From Devosia soli (lineage in GTDB: Bacteria > Pseudomonadota > Alphaproteobacteria > Rhizobiales > Devosiaceae): DNA of 64,000 bases. The translations under genes were made by a program, and so were the position numbers. Where the stretch lies: NCBI RefSeq assembly GCF_000970455.1, contig NZ_LAJG01000023.1:62001-126000 (forward strand), given 5' to 3'. The notes beneath the pieces are model-generated. The model ran no database searches. It was given only the letters and a program-made list of their open reading frames with translations, and had not been told where the DNA came from. Positions within the stretch are counted from its first letter, which is position 1; the number at the start of each line of letters is the position of its first letter. Shown here piece after piece: positions 11,048-20,679 of the stretch.

Positions 11048-11163
11048 CTAGCTGGGGGGGGGCAATGCAAAACCATGGACGGATGCCACCCCATCCCTTA
11101 TGTCCAAGCCGAAACGCGAGGCGCGCCGCCTCGCGCCTCCATCCCCGCCGAAACGAGGCCGCC

Positions 11164-12069
11164 ATGACCGCAAAAATCATTGATGGAAAACTGTTCGCCG
11201 AGAACCTGCGCGGCGCCATTACCGGTCACGTTGCGCGCCTCAAATCCGAACATGGCATCACCCCCGGCCTCGCAGTGGTCATTGTCGGCGAAGATCCGGC
11301 CAGCCAGGTCTACGTGTCCAATAAGGCCAAGCAGACCGCCGAGGTCGGCATGAATTCCTTCAAGCACGAGCTCCCCGCCGACACCTCGGAAGCCGACCTC
11401 CTCGCGCTCGTCGAAAAGCTCAATGCCCATCCAGCCGTCCACGGCATTCTTGTCCAGCTTCCGCTCCCCGGCCACATCGACACCACCAAGGTTATCGAAA
11501 CCATCGATCCGGCCAAGGATGTCGATTGCTTCACTCCGGCCAATGTCGGCAAGGTTCAGATCGGCCTGCCTGGCCCCGTCTCCTGCACCCCGCTCGGCTG
11601 CCTTATGCTGCTGCGCGATCATTTCGCCGGCGACCTCACCGGCAAGCACGCCGTCATCCTCGGCCGCTCCAATCTTGTCGGAAAGCCGATGGCCCAGCTC
11701 CTGCTCCGCGACAATTGCACCGTCACCGTCGCCCATTCCAACACGCAAAATCTCGCCGATGTCGTCCGTCAGGCTGATATCGTCGTCGCCGCTGTCGGCC
11801 GTCCCGAAATGGTTCGGGGAGATTGGTTGAAACCCGGCGCGGTAGTCATCGACGTCGGCATCAATCGCGTCCCGGCGCCTGAAAAGGGCGAAGGCAAAAC
11901 CAAGCTCGTCGGCGACGTCGCCTATGCCGAAGCCGCCGAAGTCGCTTCCGCCATCACTCCTGTTCCCGGTGGCGTCGGTCCCATGACCATCGCCTGCCTC
12001 CTTGCCAACACCATCACCACCGCCTCGCTTATCAACGGTCTCGTCCCCCCGAGCGACCTCACCGCATGA
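11164..12069 (+). CDS. folD: Bifunctional methylenetetrahydrofolate dehydrogenase / methenyltetrahydrofolate cyclohydrolase
   Basis: FolD interconverts 5,10-methylene-, methenyl- and 10-formyl-tetrahydrofolate with NADP. The 301-residue protein carries [20 protein letters not shown] with the catalytic lysine, PVSCTPLGC, the nucleotide-binding [15 protein letters not shown], and the C-terminal signature [15 protein letters not shown]. Start ATG 11164 gives MTAKIIDGK. An open frame reaching back to 11065 is not supported by any family similarity. The stop overlaps the ATG of the DUF1643 gene (ATGA), so the two are translationally coupled. Confidence 0.97.
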   Translation: MTAKIIDGKLFAENLRGAITGHVARLKSEHGITPGLAVVIVGEDPASQVYVSNKAKQTAEVGMNSFKHELPADTSEADLLALVEKLNAHPAVHGILVQLPLPGHIDTTKVIETIDPAKDVDCFTPANVGKVQIGLPGPVSCTPLGCLMLLRDHFAGDLTGKHAVILGRSNLVGKPMAQLLLRDNCTVTVAHSNTQNLADVVRQADIVVAAVGRPEMVRGDWLKPGAVVIDVGINRVPAPEKGEGKTKLVGDVAYAEAAEVASAITPVPGGVGPMTIACLLANTITTASLINGLVPPSDLTA

Positions 12070-12641
12070 GCCAGACGAGCCTAGACCTCGGCGACAGCGC
12101 CCACGATCCCGGCGGAAAGGTGCGCCTGCGCCTCGGCGCCGGGGTGAAAGGCGACGCCGTCATGAGCCCCGACGGCCGCTATCGCCAGCTCATGCGCCGC
12201 TGGCTCGGCGATACCTTCCCTGAGAACTACATCGTCTTCATCGGCATGAACCCCTCCACGGCCGATGCCACCGTCGACGATCCCACATGCGCCAGAGAAT
12301 GGACCTTCGCCCGCCGCGAAGGTTTTTCCGCCATGGTCAAATGCAATGTCGGCGACTATCGCGCAACCGACCCAAAGGCGCTGCTGCAGCCCGGCGTCGT
12401 CGCCGTCTCGCCCGCCAATCTCCCCGCCATTCGCCAAGCCGCCAGCGGGGCAGAGCGCGTCGTCCTCTGCCATGGTAAGCTCAATAAAGCGCTCGCCCCC
12501 GCCGGCCGTGAACTTGTCGCCACCCTCCGCGCCGACGGCATTACTCTCTGGTGCTTCGGCACCAATGCCGACGGCTCCCCCAAACACCCGCTCTATCTCC
12601 GCGCCGACACGCCTCTCGTGCCGTTTCCGCACGCCCCTTGA
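12066..12641 (+). CDS. DUF1643 domain-containing protein
   Basis: A 191-residue soluble protein of the DUF1643 family. It has the conserved stretch [18 protein letters not shown] and later [11 protein letters not shown] and [19 protein letters not shown]. The function is unknown. The family is found next to varied metabolic genes, and the conserved NPSTA and CFG motifs suggest an enzyme or a nucleotide-binding fold. Overlap by four bases with folD implies co-expression. No signal peptide or membrane segment is seen. Confidence 0.88.
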   Translation: MSQTSLDLGDSAHDPGGKVRLRLGAGVKGDAVMSPDGRYRQLMRRWLGDTFPENYIVFIGMNPSTADATVDDPTCAREWTFARREGFSAMVKCNVGDYRATDPKALLQPGVVAVSPANLPAIRQAASGAERVVLCHGKLNKALAPAGRELVATLRADGITLWCFGTNADGSPKHPLYLRADTPLVPFPHAP

Positions 12642-12741
12642 AACCTTTTGCCTGTCGCCCAAATTATCTGTCGCCCACGCGCTGGGCGTGAGAACTGACG
12701 CTTCTCTTTGTACCTATGTTCGCTTGAATGAGGATGTAGCT

Positions 12742-13027
12742 ATGAGGACAAACCTCGATCTCATCACCAATCCTGCCGATGATCTACCATCACCCCCGTG
12801 AAATCGTCGCCGATCCCGAGCTGACCATTGCCCGCAAGAGGGCGATGCTGTCGCGTTGGCTGTCGGATTCCAACGCCATTCCCAATAGTCCGCAATGGCG
12901 CCGCTCGCCCTATGGGGTCAGCGCCACGGTGGAGGATTTGCGCAAGGCGCTCGATCGTCTCGATGAAATGGTGGAAGCCATCGCGCTGACCGAATTGGCC
13001 CGCCAATCCGCGGCCAGCGCGGCGTGA
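12742..13027 (+). pseudogene. Small conserved-type hypothetical protein with apparent +1 frameshift
   Basis: An ATG at 12742 with AGGA seven bases upstream starts MRTNLDLITNPADD, but this frame stops at 12799. One base on, frame 2 continues from about 12780 as IYHHPREIVADPELTIARKR and then MLSRWLSDSN to TGA 13025. Removing one base (for example the G at 12779) joins them into one protein of about 94 residues with NPADIYHHPREIVADPEL in line. The ATG at 12779, which could start the second frame alone, lacks a ribosome-binding site. The function is unknown, but the pattern of an NPAD opening, a DPELT stretch and a KRxML helix recalls small alphaproteobacterial hypotheticals. It is a sequencing error, a recent mutation, or a shorter gene starting at 12779. 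Confidence 0.55.
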
Positions 13028-13034
13028 TCGATCC

Positions 13035-13059
13035 GGGGTGGCGCAACGTGCGCCACCCC
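13035..13059 (+). terminator. Strong hairpin after the small hypothetical gene
   Basis: GGGGTGGCGCA / TGCGCCACCCC is a perfect 11-bp stem with loop ACG, starting 8 bases after the stop. There is no T run, so it would work only as a weak or Rho-assisted terminator or as a 3' RNA stabiliser. Confidence 0.55.
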
Positions 13060-13195
13060 AAAGCCTCCCCTTTGAACGGGATTCCGTCAGCATTAACGCG
13101 ACCTAAACCACAGCCATGACAACTTGCGGAAAATTGTCACTGGTCGGTTCATAATCTGTCCCGCCCTGACGCAAGCGTGTTGAGTAAAGAGTACC

Positions 13196-14239
13196 GTGAC
13201 GACCACTTGGCGCCACCTTATCCGCACTGTCGCACTCTGTGCGTTGATCGCTCCCACTTTAGCGGCCTGCATGGGCGGTGGCGCCGGTCTTGGCGCAACG
13301 GTCAAGCGCGGTGCATTCACCTCCAAAGAGTTCGGCGTCTCCGTATCCCCGCGGGTCACCAATAATCCCAATCCGCCGCGCGGTGGCGGGCGCTACCAGG
13401 TGGGTCAGCCCTATACCGTACGCGGCAAGACCTACGTCCCGCAGCACGATCCCAACTATCAAGCGTCCGGCACAGCCTCCTGGTACGGTTCCGATTTCCA
13501 TGGCCGCCGCACCGCCAATGGCGAAATCTTCTCCGCCAATGCCATCACCGCGGCCCATCCCACCCTGCCGCTCCCGTCCTATGTGCGCGTCACCAATGTC
13601 GACAATGGCCGGTCGTTGATCGTCCGCGTCAACGATCGCGGCCCCTATATGCCGGGTCGCATCATCGATCTGTCCTATCGCGCGGCCTCGATGCTCGGCT
13701 ACGTCAACAATGGTTCGACCGATGTGAAGGTCGAATATGTCGGCGAAGCGCCCCTTGAGGGCGACGACACGCGCATGTTGGTTGCCTCCTATTCCGGCCC
13801 CAACGATTTCGATAGCGGTAATGTCCGCGTCGCCAGCGCCGGCGATCGCAGCCTTGTCGGCATCACGACCAATTTCTTCAATGGTCTCTTTTCTTATGCA
13901 GATACGACGCCCCAGGCAGTCGATGCGGGCATTGGCACAGCCTTTGATGCGGTCAATTCGATGGCCTCCGGTTCGCCTGATCTCCAAGCCTGGGCCCAGA
14001 GCGTCGACGCCGATCATCGCGCCTTCAAGCTCAGTCTTGGCGTTTTCTCAAATCAGCACAATGCCATAGCTCTGGCCGAGCGCTTCGCTGTCCTGGGCGC
14101 AGTCGATGAAGAACAGGTATTGGTCAAGGGCAAGCCCGCGACCCGCCTCACCCTCAGCTATCTCAAGCCCGGCGCCACCAGGGATGATGCGCTCGCTTTG
14201 GCGCGAGAACTTGGACTAAGCGACATAATTCTCTATTAA
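13196..14239 (+). CDS. rlpA: RlpA-type septal lytic transglycosylase with SPOR domain
   Basis: RlpA is an outer-membrane lipoprotein that cleaves naked glycan strands of peptidoglycan, mainly at the septum. The 347-residue protein has a lipoprotein signal with lipobox LAAC (about residues 20-23). A double-psi beta-barrel follows (about 95-185) with GTASWYGSDFHGRRTANGE and the catalytic-region VNDRGPYMPGRIIDLS. A C-terminal SPOR-like domain (about 275-347) would bind denuded glycan. The start is GTG 13196, after AAAGAG. It is followed by a D-Ala-D-Ala carboxypeptidase, so the pair serves cell-wall remodelling. Confidence 0.92.
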   Translation: MTTTWRHLIRTVALCALIAPTLAACMGGGAGLGATVKRGAFTSKEFGVSVSPRVTNNPNPPRGGGRYQVGQPYTVRGKTYVPQHDPNYQASGTASWYGSDFHGRRTANGEIFSANAITAAHPTLPLPSYVRVTNVDNGRSLIVRVNDRGPYMPGRIIDLSYRAASMLGYVNNGSTDVKVEYVGEAPLEGDDTRMLVASYSGPNDFDSGNVRVASAGDRSLVGITTNFFNGLFSYADTTPQAVDAGIGTAFDAVNSMASGSPDLQAWAQSVDADHRAFKLSLGVFSNQHNAIALAERFAVLGAVDEEQVLVKGKPATRLTLSYLKPGATRDDALALARELGLSDIILY

Positions 14240-14298
14240 AGAGAGATGGAGCGCCGCGCCGAATTCGGTCAGTCCGGCCGCAACGCAAGGTTTTGCCC

Positions 14299-15444
14299 GT
14301 GAGACTGCTGTTCGCCCTGTTCGTTTTAGTCTTCGGCACGGTCGGCGCCTTCGCCCAGACCGCAACCTTTGAGACGGCCGCTCGCTTCGCCGTGCTGATG
14401 GATTATGAATCCGGCACCGTGATTTTCCAAAAGGATGCGGACGCCCGCCTCGAGCCGGCCAGCATGACCAAGCTCATGACGCTTGCCGTGGTTTTCAACG
14501 AACTGCGCGCCGGCCGCATCAAGCTGACCGACCAGTTCTTCATCTCCGAAAATGCCTGGCGCACGGGCGGCGCTGCCTCGGGTGGCTCGACCATGTTCGC
14601 CGACCTCAATTCGCAGATTCCGGTCGAAGATCTCATCCGCTCGGTCATCATTCAGTCCGGCAACGACGCCGCCATTGCCCTTGCCGAAGGCATTGCCGGG
14701 AATGAGGCGACCTTTGCCGGCATGATGAACCAGCTGGCCCGCCAGATCGGTCTAGAAGGCTCGAATTTCGTCAACTCAACAGGTCTGCCTGATCCCGACG
14801 AATATTCAACGGCCCGCGATCTTGCCAATCTCGGCCGCTATCTCATTCGCGAATTCCCTGAATTCTACCACTACTTCTCTGAGCCCGAGATGGAGTGGAA
14901 CGGGATCAAGCAGGCCAACCGCAATTCGCTGATCGAGGTCGGCATTGGCGTCGACGGTCTCAAGACCGGCCACACCGAGGCCGCTGGCTATGGCGCCGTC
15001 ATTTCCACGGCCCAGGGCGGTCGTCGCCTCGTTGCTGTCGTTCACGGCCTTGGTTCCATGCGCGAACGTGCCGAGGAGGGCCGCAAGCTTCTGACATGGG
15101 GCACCCGCGCCTTTGAACGTTTCTCCGCTTATAAGGAAGGCCAGGTGGTTGCTTATGCAGATGTCTATGGCGGCACCAGCAGCAGCGTCGGTCTGGTGGG
15201 CAAGGGCGAGATAGCGCTATATCTGCCGCGAGGCTCACGCGAATGCCTCTCTGCCAAGATCCATTATGTCGGTCCCTTGCTGCCGCCGGTCAAAGCCGGT
15301 GAGCAGGTCGCCGAATTGCAGGTCTTTTGCAACGACGACCTGGTCCAGAGCGCGCCTCTTTTCGCAGCTGAAGATGTCCCTCAGGGCGATCTTGTTCGCC
15401 GCGCGACCGATGCGCTGAAACAGTTGGCCTTGGGTTGGCTTTGA
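14299..15444 (+). CDS. D-alanyl-D-alanine carboxypeptidase (PBP5/6 type)
   Basis: A low-molecular-mass penicillin-binding protein that trims the terminal D-alanine of peptidoglycan stem peptides in the periplasm. It has a signal peptide (about 1-20, ending AFAQ), the nucleophile motif SMTK, the SGN motif (QSGNDAAIALAEG) and the KTG motif (LKTGHTEAAGYG). A C-terminal beta-domain (about 280-360) precedes an amphipathic end (VRRATDALKQLALGWL) typical of membrane-anchored PBP5. GTG 14299 was chosen because AAGG lies 8 bases upstream. The TTG at 14293 is too close to it. It is 59 bases after rlpA. Confidence 0.95.
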   Translation: MRLLFALFVLVFGTVGAFAQTATFETAARFAVLMDYESGTVIFQKDADARLEPASMTKLMTLAVVFNELRAGRIKLTDQFFISENAWRTGGAASGGSTMFADLNSQIPVEDLIRSVIIQSGNDAAIALAEGIAGNEATFAGMMNQLARQIGLEGSNFVNSTGLPDPDEYSTARDLANLGRYLIREFPEFYHYFSEPEMEWNGIKQANRNSLIEVGIGVDGLKTGHTEAAGYGAVISTAQGGRRLVAVVHGLGSMRERAEEGRKLLTWGTRAFERFSAYKEGQVVAYADVYGGTSSSVGLVGKGEIALYLPRGSRECLSAKIHYVGPLLPPVKAGEQVAELQVFCNDDLVQSAPLFAAEDVPQGDLVRRATDALKQLALGWL

Positions 15445-15641
15445 CTAGCGCGTTGCCGAACCTGTAGCTGGTCGACGCCAGATATCATTCCCGCGAGTAT
15501 GTCCTCGCAGATAATACGAAACACCCTTATCGGTCAGCCACTGGTAGATTTCGTCCCCTTCTGGGGAGGGCGAGGCGGGGGTAACCTTCCGCCGTCATCC
15601 GAGTTAATTTAGATAGACCGCACTCAAGGAATGACTCGCTG

Positions 15642-16328
15642 ATGCTTGAAGCGCCAAATCGCCGTCCTGCTCGCTTCATCACCTTTGAAGGCGGCGAAGG
15701 CGTGGGCAAGTCGACTCAAGTCAAGCGCCTCCTTGCCAATCTCGCCACGCAGTCCATTGAGGCCGTACGCACGCGCGAGCCGGGCGGTACCCCTAAAGCC
15801 GAAGCCATTCGTTCCTTCATTCTCCAGGGCCGCAGCGAAAGCTGGGGCGCTGGCGCGGAAGCCGTGCTCTTTGCCGCTGCGCGGCTTGACCACGTCAACC
15901 AGCTCATCGCGCCCAATCTTGAAAAAGGCACCTGGGTGATTTCCGATCGCTTCTCCGATTCCACCCGCGCCTACCAGGGCCTCACCGGCGGGGTTAGTCC
16001 CAAGCTGATCGATGCCCTAGAGCAGTTGGCGCTTGATGGGCACACGCCGGATCTGACGATCGTCCTAGACATGGATCCCGAAACCGCCTTCAAGCGCGTC
16101 GAACAGCGGGCCATCGAAGATGGTCTCGCGCTTACCGGGGATCGCTTTGAAAAAGAAGAACTCGATTGGCATCGGCGCCTCCGCGAAGGCTTTCTCGATA
16201 TCGCGCGAAACAACACCGATCGTTGCGTCGTGCTGTCGGCCAATCAGGCTGAAGAATCGCTCGAGCAGGAAATCTGGTCAGTCGTTCGCACGCGCTTTCC
16301 AGAGTTGCAGGCGGGTACTGCGGCGTGA
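15642..16328 (+). CDS. tmk: Thymidylate kinase
   Basis: Thymidylate kinase phosphorylates dTMP to dTDP for DNA synthesis. The 228-residue protein has the P-loop FEGGEGVGKSTQVKRL, the substrate motif TREPGGTP and the DRFSDSTRAYQG motif, all intact. It begins a string of overlapping genes: its stop shares bases with the GTG of holB (GTGA). The tmk-holB-metG-tatD-metallo-hydrolase order is widely conserved in alphaproteobacteria. The 197-base gap upstream shows no gene. Confidence 0.97.
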   Translation: MLEAPNRRPARFITFEGGEGVGKSTQVKRLLANLATQSIEAVRTREPGGTPKAEAIRSFILQGRSESWGAGAEAVLFAAARLDHVNQLIAPNLEKGTWVISDRFSDSTRAYQGLTGGVSPKLIDALEQLALDGHTPDLTIVLDMDPETAFKRVEQRAIEDGLALTGDRFEKEELDWHRRLREGFLDIARNNTDRCVVLSANQAEESLEQEIWSVVRTRFPELQAGTAA

Positions 16329-17347
16329 CCGATCCTTCAGCGCTTCCGGGCTTGCCCGTGCCGGAGCAAAGGCATGCAGCGATAGGCCACGAGGCTGCCC
16401 GATCCGCAATCCTCCAGCAGCTTCATGAGCGCCGCTTGCCTGGCGCCATCATGCTTCATGGCCCGCAGGGGATCGGCAAGGCCACGTTTGCCTTCGAGCT
16501 TGCGGCAGCAATCCTTTCTGCGACCGGCGATGAAAGCGCGGAGCGTGTGGCCGAGCAGGTCACGGCGCTCTCGCATCCGAACCTTTTCGTGCTGCGTCGG
16601 CGGCCCAAGGACGCCAAGGGCTACTATACCGCCATTCGCGTAGAAGACGTCCGCGACCTTCGCGATGCCTTGCATCACACGCGCGGCCGCCTCGGTCACC
16701 GGATCGCCATTCTCGACCCGATCGACGATTGCAATCCTTCAGCTGCCAACGCTCTGCTCAAGACGCTTGAAGAACCGCCCGCCGACACGACCTTTCTCCT
16801 CGTCTCGCACCGTCCGGGCCAGCTTCTCCCCACCATCAAATCCCGCTGCCAAAATATCGCGCTGCGCCCCTTGTCTGATGAGCAAGTCTCCAGCGTTGTC
16901 ACTGGAAGTCTGGCCGGCATTGATGGCGAAACCCTCGATCGTGCCCTGAGTCTGGCTGGCGGCCGTCCCCGCCGCGCCTTCGAGACCCTGGCACTCTCGC
17001 CTGAATCTTCCGTCGGCGCCCTCATCGCCTGGCTGCAATCCCCCCTCGGTCATCCCGCCGGCGTCTCGATCGCCCTGGCCGATGCCCTTGGTGCCGATCC
17101 GCAGGGACCCGACATGTCCTTCGCCCGCGAAATCCTCCTCGATTGGCTTGCCGACGAAGCCCGCTATGCCGCTTTCGGCCCCGGTTCACGGTTGCGGCTT
17201 GCCTCCGCCACGGACCTATGGGACAAGGCAAACGCGCTTCTGGCCGAAGCCGACAGTGTCAATCTCGATATGAAACAGACACTGTCCGTGCTCTTCGATG
17301 CCATCAGAAAGCACCTCAACACGACTGCCATTCCCGCCGAGCCATAA
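16325..17347 (+). CDS. holB: DNA polymerase III subunit delta'
   Basis: The delta' subunit is part of the clamp-loader complex that puts the sliding clamp on DNA. At 340 residues the protein has the usual length. It contains the degenerate P-loop [14 protein letters not shown], the region [20 protein letters not shown], and [16 protein letters not shown] with the SRC-like segment IKSRCQN, all diagnostic for the family. The start is GTG 16325, overlapping the tmk stop, and the TAA overlaps the metG ATG. Confidence 0.94.
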   Translation: MTDPSALPGLPVPEQRHAAIGHEAARSAILQQLHERRLPGAIMLHGPQGIGKATFAFELAAAILSATGDESAERVAEQVTALSHPNLFVLRRRPKDAKGYYTAIRVEDVRDLRDALHHTRGRLGHRIAILDPIDDCNPSAANALLKTLEEPPADTTFLLVSHRPGQLLPTIKSRCQNIALRPLSDEQVSSVVTGSLAGIDGETLDRALSLAGGRPRRAFETLALSPESSVGALIAWLQSPLGHPAGVSIALADALGADPQGPDMSFAREILLDWLADEARYAAFGPGSRLRLASATDLWDKANALLAEADSVNLDMKQTLSVLFDAIRKHLNTTAIPAEP

Positions 17348-18897
17348 TGACCGCCAAGCCATTTTACGTCACGACAGCGATCTCCTATCCCAACGGCGCC
17401 CCGCATATCGGCCACGCCTACGAGATGATCGCGACCGACGCCATAGCGCGCTGGAAGCGGCTGGAGGGCAGGGAAGTCTATTTCCTCACCGGCACCGACG
17501 AACACGGCATCAAGATGGTGCAGACCGCGGCCAAGGAAGGCATTCCGGTTCGCGAACTCGCTGATCGCAATTCCGGCGAATTCCGTCGCCTTGCTCAAGC
17601 GCTGAACCTTTCCAACGATGATTTCATCCGGACGACGGAACAGCGTCACCACGAAGCCTCGCAGGCCATCTGGAAAAAGATGGAAGCGAGCCAGAACGGC
17701 GACATTTTCCAGTCGACCTACAAGGGCTGGTACTCCGTTCGCGACGAAGCCTATTTCGACGAAAGCGAGCTGACTGAGAAGGATGGCAAGCGCTTTGCCC
17801 CCTCCGGCGCCGAAGTCGAGTGGGTCGAGGAACCGACCTATTTCTTCCGCCTTTCCGCCTATCAGGAAAAGCTTCTCGCTCTTTACGAAGCCAATCCCGA
17901 TTTCATCGCGCCCAAAGAGCGTCGCAACGAAATCATCTCCTTCGTGAAGGGTGGCCTGCAGGACCTCTCGGTGTCCCGCACCACCTTTGATTGGGGCATT
18001 CCGGTTCCCGGCGCCGAAGGCCATGTCATGTATGTCTGGGTCGATGCCCTGACCAACTACATCACCGGCCTCGGCTATCCGGACGAACAGAGCGAACTCT
18101 TCAAGAAATTCTGGCCTGCCGATCTCCACGTCATCGGCAAGGACATCATCCGCTTCCACACCGTCTATTGGCCCGCCTTCCTGATGAGCGCTGGCCTCCC
18201 GGTGCAGCACCGCGTCTTTGCCCACGGCTTCCTCACCGTCGACGGACAGAAGATGAGCAAGTCGCTTGGCAACGTCATCGACCCGTTCCACTTGGTCGAA
18301 ACGTTCGGTCCCGACGCCGTCCGCTACTTCTTCTTGCGCGAAGTCTCCTTCGGCAATGATGGCGACTATTCCAACGAAAAGCTCGTCAACCGCGTCAATG
18401 CCGATCTTGCCAATAATCTCGGCAATCTTGCGCAGCGCTCGCTCTCGATGATCAACAAGAACTGTGAAGGCAAGGTCCCGCAGGTCGGCCACGCCACCCC
18501 CGCCGACGAAGCGCTCGAAAAGGAAGTCGGCGAAGCCATCCAGGCGGCGCAGAAGGCGATGGACGAGCAACTCATCCACGAAGCGACCGGTTCGCTCATC
18601 GCTGCCCTCAGCTCGGCCAACAACTACTTCGCCGCCCAAGAGCCTTGGGCGCTCAAGAAGACCGATCTCGAGCGTATGGCCTCGGTGCTTTACCGCACCG
18701 CCGACACGGTCCGCCGCCTCGCCATCCCGATGCTCGCATTCGTGCCCGCTTCGGCTGCCAAGCTCCTTGACCAGCTCGCCGTGCCAGAAGCAGATCGTAT
18801 CCTGCCGCTCGCTTTGGTGAAAGATCGGCTTGTCACCGGCACTGAACTGCCGGTCCCGCAGGGCGTTTTTGCCCGTCTCGAAAAGCCGGCTGAGTGA
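17347..18897 (+). CDS. metG: Methionine-tRNA ligase
   Basis: Charges tRNA-Met, including the initiator, with methionine. The class I signature appears as [12 protein letters not shown] (HIGH) and [12 protein letters not shown] (KMSKS). The 516-residue protein ends after the anticodon-binding helical domain and lacks the C-terminal dimerisation and tRNA-binding domain found in longer MetG forms. This short form is common in alphaproteobacteria. ATG 17347 overlaps the holB stop (TAATG). The open frame running back to 17143 lies inside holB and is not part of the gene. Confidence 0.97.
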   Translation: MTAKPFYVTTAISYPNGAPHIGHAYEMIATDAIARWKRLEGREVYFLTGTDEHGIKMVQTAAKEGIPVRELADRNSGEFRRLAQALNLSNDDFIRTTEQRHHEASQAIWKKMEASQNGDIFQSTYKGWYSVRDEAYFDESELTEKDGKRFAPSGAEVEWVEEPTYFFRLSAYQEKLLALYEANPDFIAPKERRNEIISFVKGGLQDLSVSRTTFDWGIPVPGAEGHVMYVWVDALTNYITGLGYPDEQSELFKKFWPADLHVIGKDIIRFHTVYWPAFLMSAGLPVQHRVFAHGFLTVDGQKMSKSLGNVIDPFHLVETFGPDAVRYFFLREVSFGNDGDYSNEKLVNRVNADLANNLGNLAQRSLSMINKNCEGKVPQVGHATPADEALEKEVGEAIQAAQKAMDEQLIHEATGSLIAALSSANNYFAAQEPWALKKTDLERMASVLYRTADTVRRLAIPMLAFVPASAAKLLDQLAVPEADRILPLALVKDRLVTGTELPVPQGVFARLEKPAE

Positions 18898-18899
18898 CC

Positions 18900-19679
18900 A
18901 TGCTGGTCGACAGCCACTGCCACCTCGACTTCGAGGCGCTTGCCGCTGACCTTGATAACGTGATGGCCCGTGCAGCGGCCGTCGGTGTTACCGGAATGGT
19001 AACGATTTCCACACTGGTGGATAACTTTTCCACCTATGCGGCCATCGCGGAACGTTTCCCGAACGTCTGGTGCTCGGTCGGTACGCATCCGCACAACGCG
19101 GACAAGGAACTGCATATACAAACGGACGATCTTGTCCGCCTAAGTGCCCATCCCCGTTGCATTGCTATCGGCGAAGCGGGCCTCGATTACTTCTACGACA
19201 ACGCCCCGCGCGAGGCCCAGGCCATCGGTCTCCGCCGCCACATCGCCGCCGCCCGCATCACCGGTCTTCCACTGGTTATCCACAGCCGCGCCGCTGATGA
19301 AGACATGGCGAATATCCTCGAAGAAGAAAGCCGGCGAGGGGCATTTCCCTTTGTCCTGCACTGCTTTACAGCCGGTCGCGATCTCGCCGATCGCGCCCTC
19401 GCGCTCGGCGGCTACATCTCCTTCTCCGGCATCGTCACTTTCAAGAATGCCCAGGAAATTCAAGATGTTGCGAAAGTTGTCCCCGCGGACCGCTACATCG
19501 TCGAAACTGATGCTCCATACCTTGCCCCGATTCCCCATCGGGGCCAGTCCAACGAGCCGAGTTTCGTCCGTCACACGGCCGAAAAAGTGGCCGAGTTGCG
19601 CGGCATTTCGCTGGAACAATTGGGCCGCGAAACGACCGCAAATTTCGGTCGCCTGTTTTCGAAATCCGGCATTCAATAA
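18900..19679 (+). CDS. tatD: TatD family metal-dependent hydrolase
   Basis: TatD-type enzymes are Mg-dependent deoxyribonucleases of the amidohydrolase fold with roles proposed in DNA repair and quality control. Metal ligands and signature motifs are seen in order: DSHCHLD, VGTHPH, IGEAGLDYFY, HSRAADED, LHCFT and ETDAPYLAP. The 259-residue length is normal. ATG 18900 is chosen because family members usually begin MLVDSHCH. GTG 18894, which overlaps the metG stop, would add two residues. The TAATG end overlaps the next gene. Confidence 0.94.
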   Translation: MLVDSHCHLDFEALAADLDNVMARAAAVGVTGMVTISTLVDNFSTYAAIAERFPNVWCSVGTHPHNADKELHIQTDDLVRLSAHPRCIAIGEAGLDYFYDNAPREAQAIGLRRHIAAARITGLPLVIHSRAADEDMANILEEESRRGAFPFVLHCFTAGRDLADRALALGGYISFSGIVTFKNAQEIQDVAKVVPADRYIVETDAPYLAPIPHRGQSNEPSFVRHTAEKVAELRGISLEQLGRETTANFGRLFSKSGIQ

Positions 19680-20515
19680 TGGCCAGGCCCGATCGGATCG
19701 TCGCGACCATCCTGGGCTGCGGTTCCTCCGGCGGCGTCCCGCGCATCGGCAATGATTGGGGAATTTGCGACCCTAACGAACCCCGCAACCGCCGCCGCCG
19801 CTGCTCGCTTCTCATCGAGGGCTGGACGCAAGGCATTGAAGAACCAACACGAATCCTGATCGACACCGGCGTCGACCTCCGCGAGCAGCTGCTCGATGCT
19901 GAGGTCGATCGCGTCGACGCAGTGCTCTATACCCACGAGCATGCTGACCACACCCACGGCATCGACGACCTCCGCGTCCTTGCCCTTCACAACCGCCGTC
20001 GCGTCGACGTCTTTTTCAGCGCCGAATGCCGCGAGCGCCTCTTCGAAGCCTTCGGCTATTGCTTCGTCACGCCACCAGGCAGCAACTATCCGCCCATTCT
20101 CAACGCTCACACCGTCGAGCCGGGCCAAACGCTTAGCGTCACCGGCCCCGGCGGCACCATCGAGGTCACGGTCTTTCTCCAGAACCACGGCGACATCGAT
20201 TCCCTCGGCTTCCGCGTCGCCAACGTCGCCTATAGCTGTGACCTCTCGGGTATCCCGGCACAATCCGAAGCCGCGATCTTCAATCTCGACCTCTGGATCG
20301 TCGACGCCCTACGTCCAACGCCCCACCCAAGTCACCTGAGTTTGCCAGAGACTCTTAATTTAATTGAGAAATTCCAGCCCCAACAAGCCGTCTTGACCGA
20401 CATGCACATCGATCTCGACTATGCTCAGACCGATTCCACCACGCCGGCTCACATAACTCCGGCTTTTGACGGCATGCAGATTGATGTGTTGAGCGGGAAA
20501 ATCCTGAACCAGTAA
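19679..20515 (+). CDS. MBL-fold metallo-hydrolase (PhnP-like)
   Basis: A 278-residue metallo-beta-lactamase fold protein with the HxHxDH zinc motif YTHEHADHTHGIDDLR, the early motif LGCGSSGGVPRIGNDWG, and later NHGDIDSLGFRV and DLWIVDAL. The glycine-rich opening and the length resemble PhnP-type cyclic phosphodiesterases and tRNase Z relatives. It lies last in the tmk-holB-metG-tatD block with a one-base overlap, an arrangement common in alphaproteobacteria. The cellular substrate is not known from the sequence. Confidence 0.88.
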   Translation: MARPDRIVATILGCGSSGGVPRIGNDWGICDPNEPRNRRRRCSLLIEGWTQGIEEPTRILIDTGVDLREQLLDAEVDRVDAVLYTHEHADHTHGIDDLRVLALHNRRRVDVFFSAECRERLFEAFGYCFVTPPGSNYPPILNAHTVEPGQTLSVTGPGGTIEVTVFLQNHGDIDSLGFRVANVAYSCDLSGIPAQSEAAIFNLDLWIVDALRPTPHPSHLSLPETLNLIEKFQPQQAVLTDMHIDLDYAQTDSTTPAHITPAFDGMQIDVLSGKILNQ

Positions 20516-20573
20516 TCGGCCTGTGTCGCCAATTCTCTCCCCATCACGGGACAACGACACATCACCGAACGTC

Positions 20574-20596
20574 ACCACCGGGCTTGTCCCAGTGGT
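20574..20596. repeat. Dispersed intergenic palindrome (ACCACCGGG type)
   Basis: ACCACCGGG-CTTGT-CCCAGTGGT differs from the copy at 2817 by one arm base and one loop base. A partial second unit (GCCCGGACAAGCC, about 20619-20631) lies in inverted orientation next to it. The repeat sits in the convergent gap between the metallo-hydrolase and parE. Confidence 0.7.
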
Positions 20597-20679
20597 CCAT
20601 ATAGCCACCAACTGGATCGCCCGGACAAGCCATACAACAACGACATTGGGGAAGCAGTGCGCTTTGGTGAGACCAGGCC

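Noticed and set aside
17164-18639. Minus-strand open frame of 491 codons opposite metG
   Set aside because: Shadow of metG; no recognisable domain.
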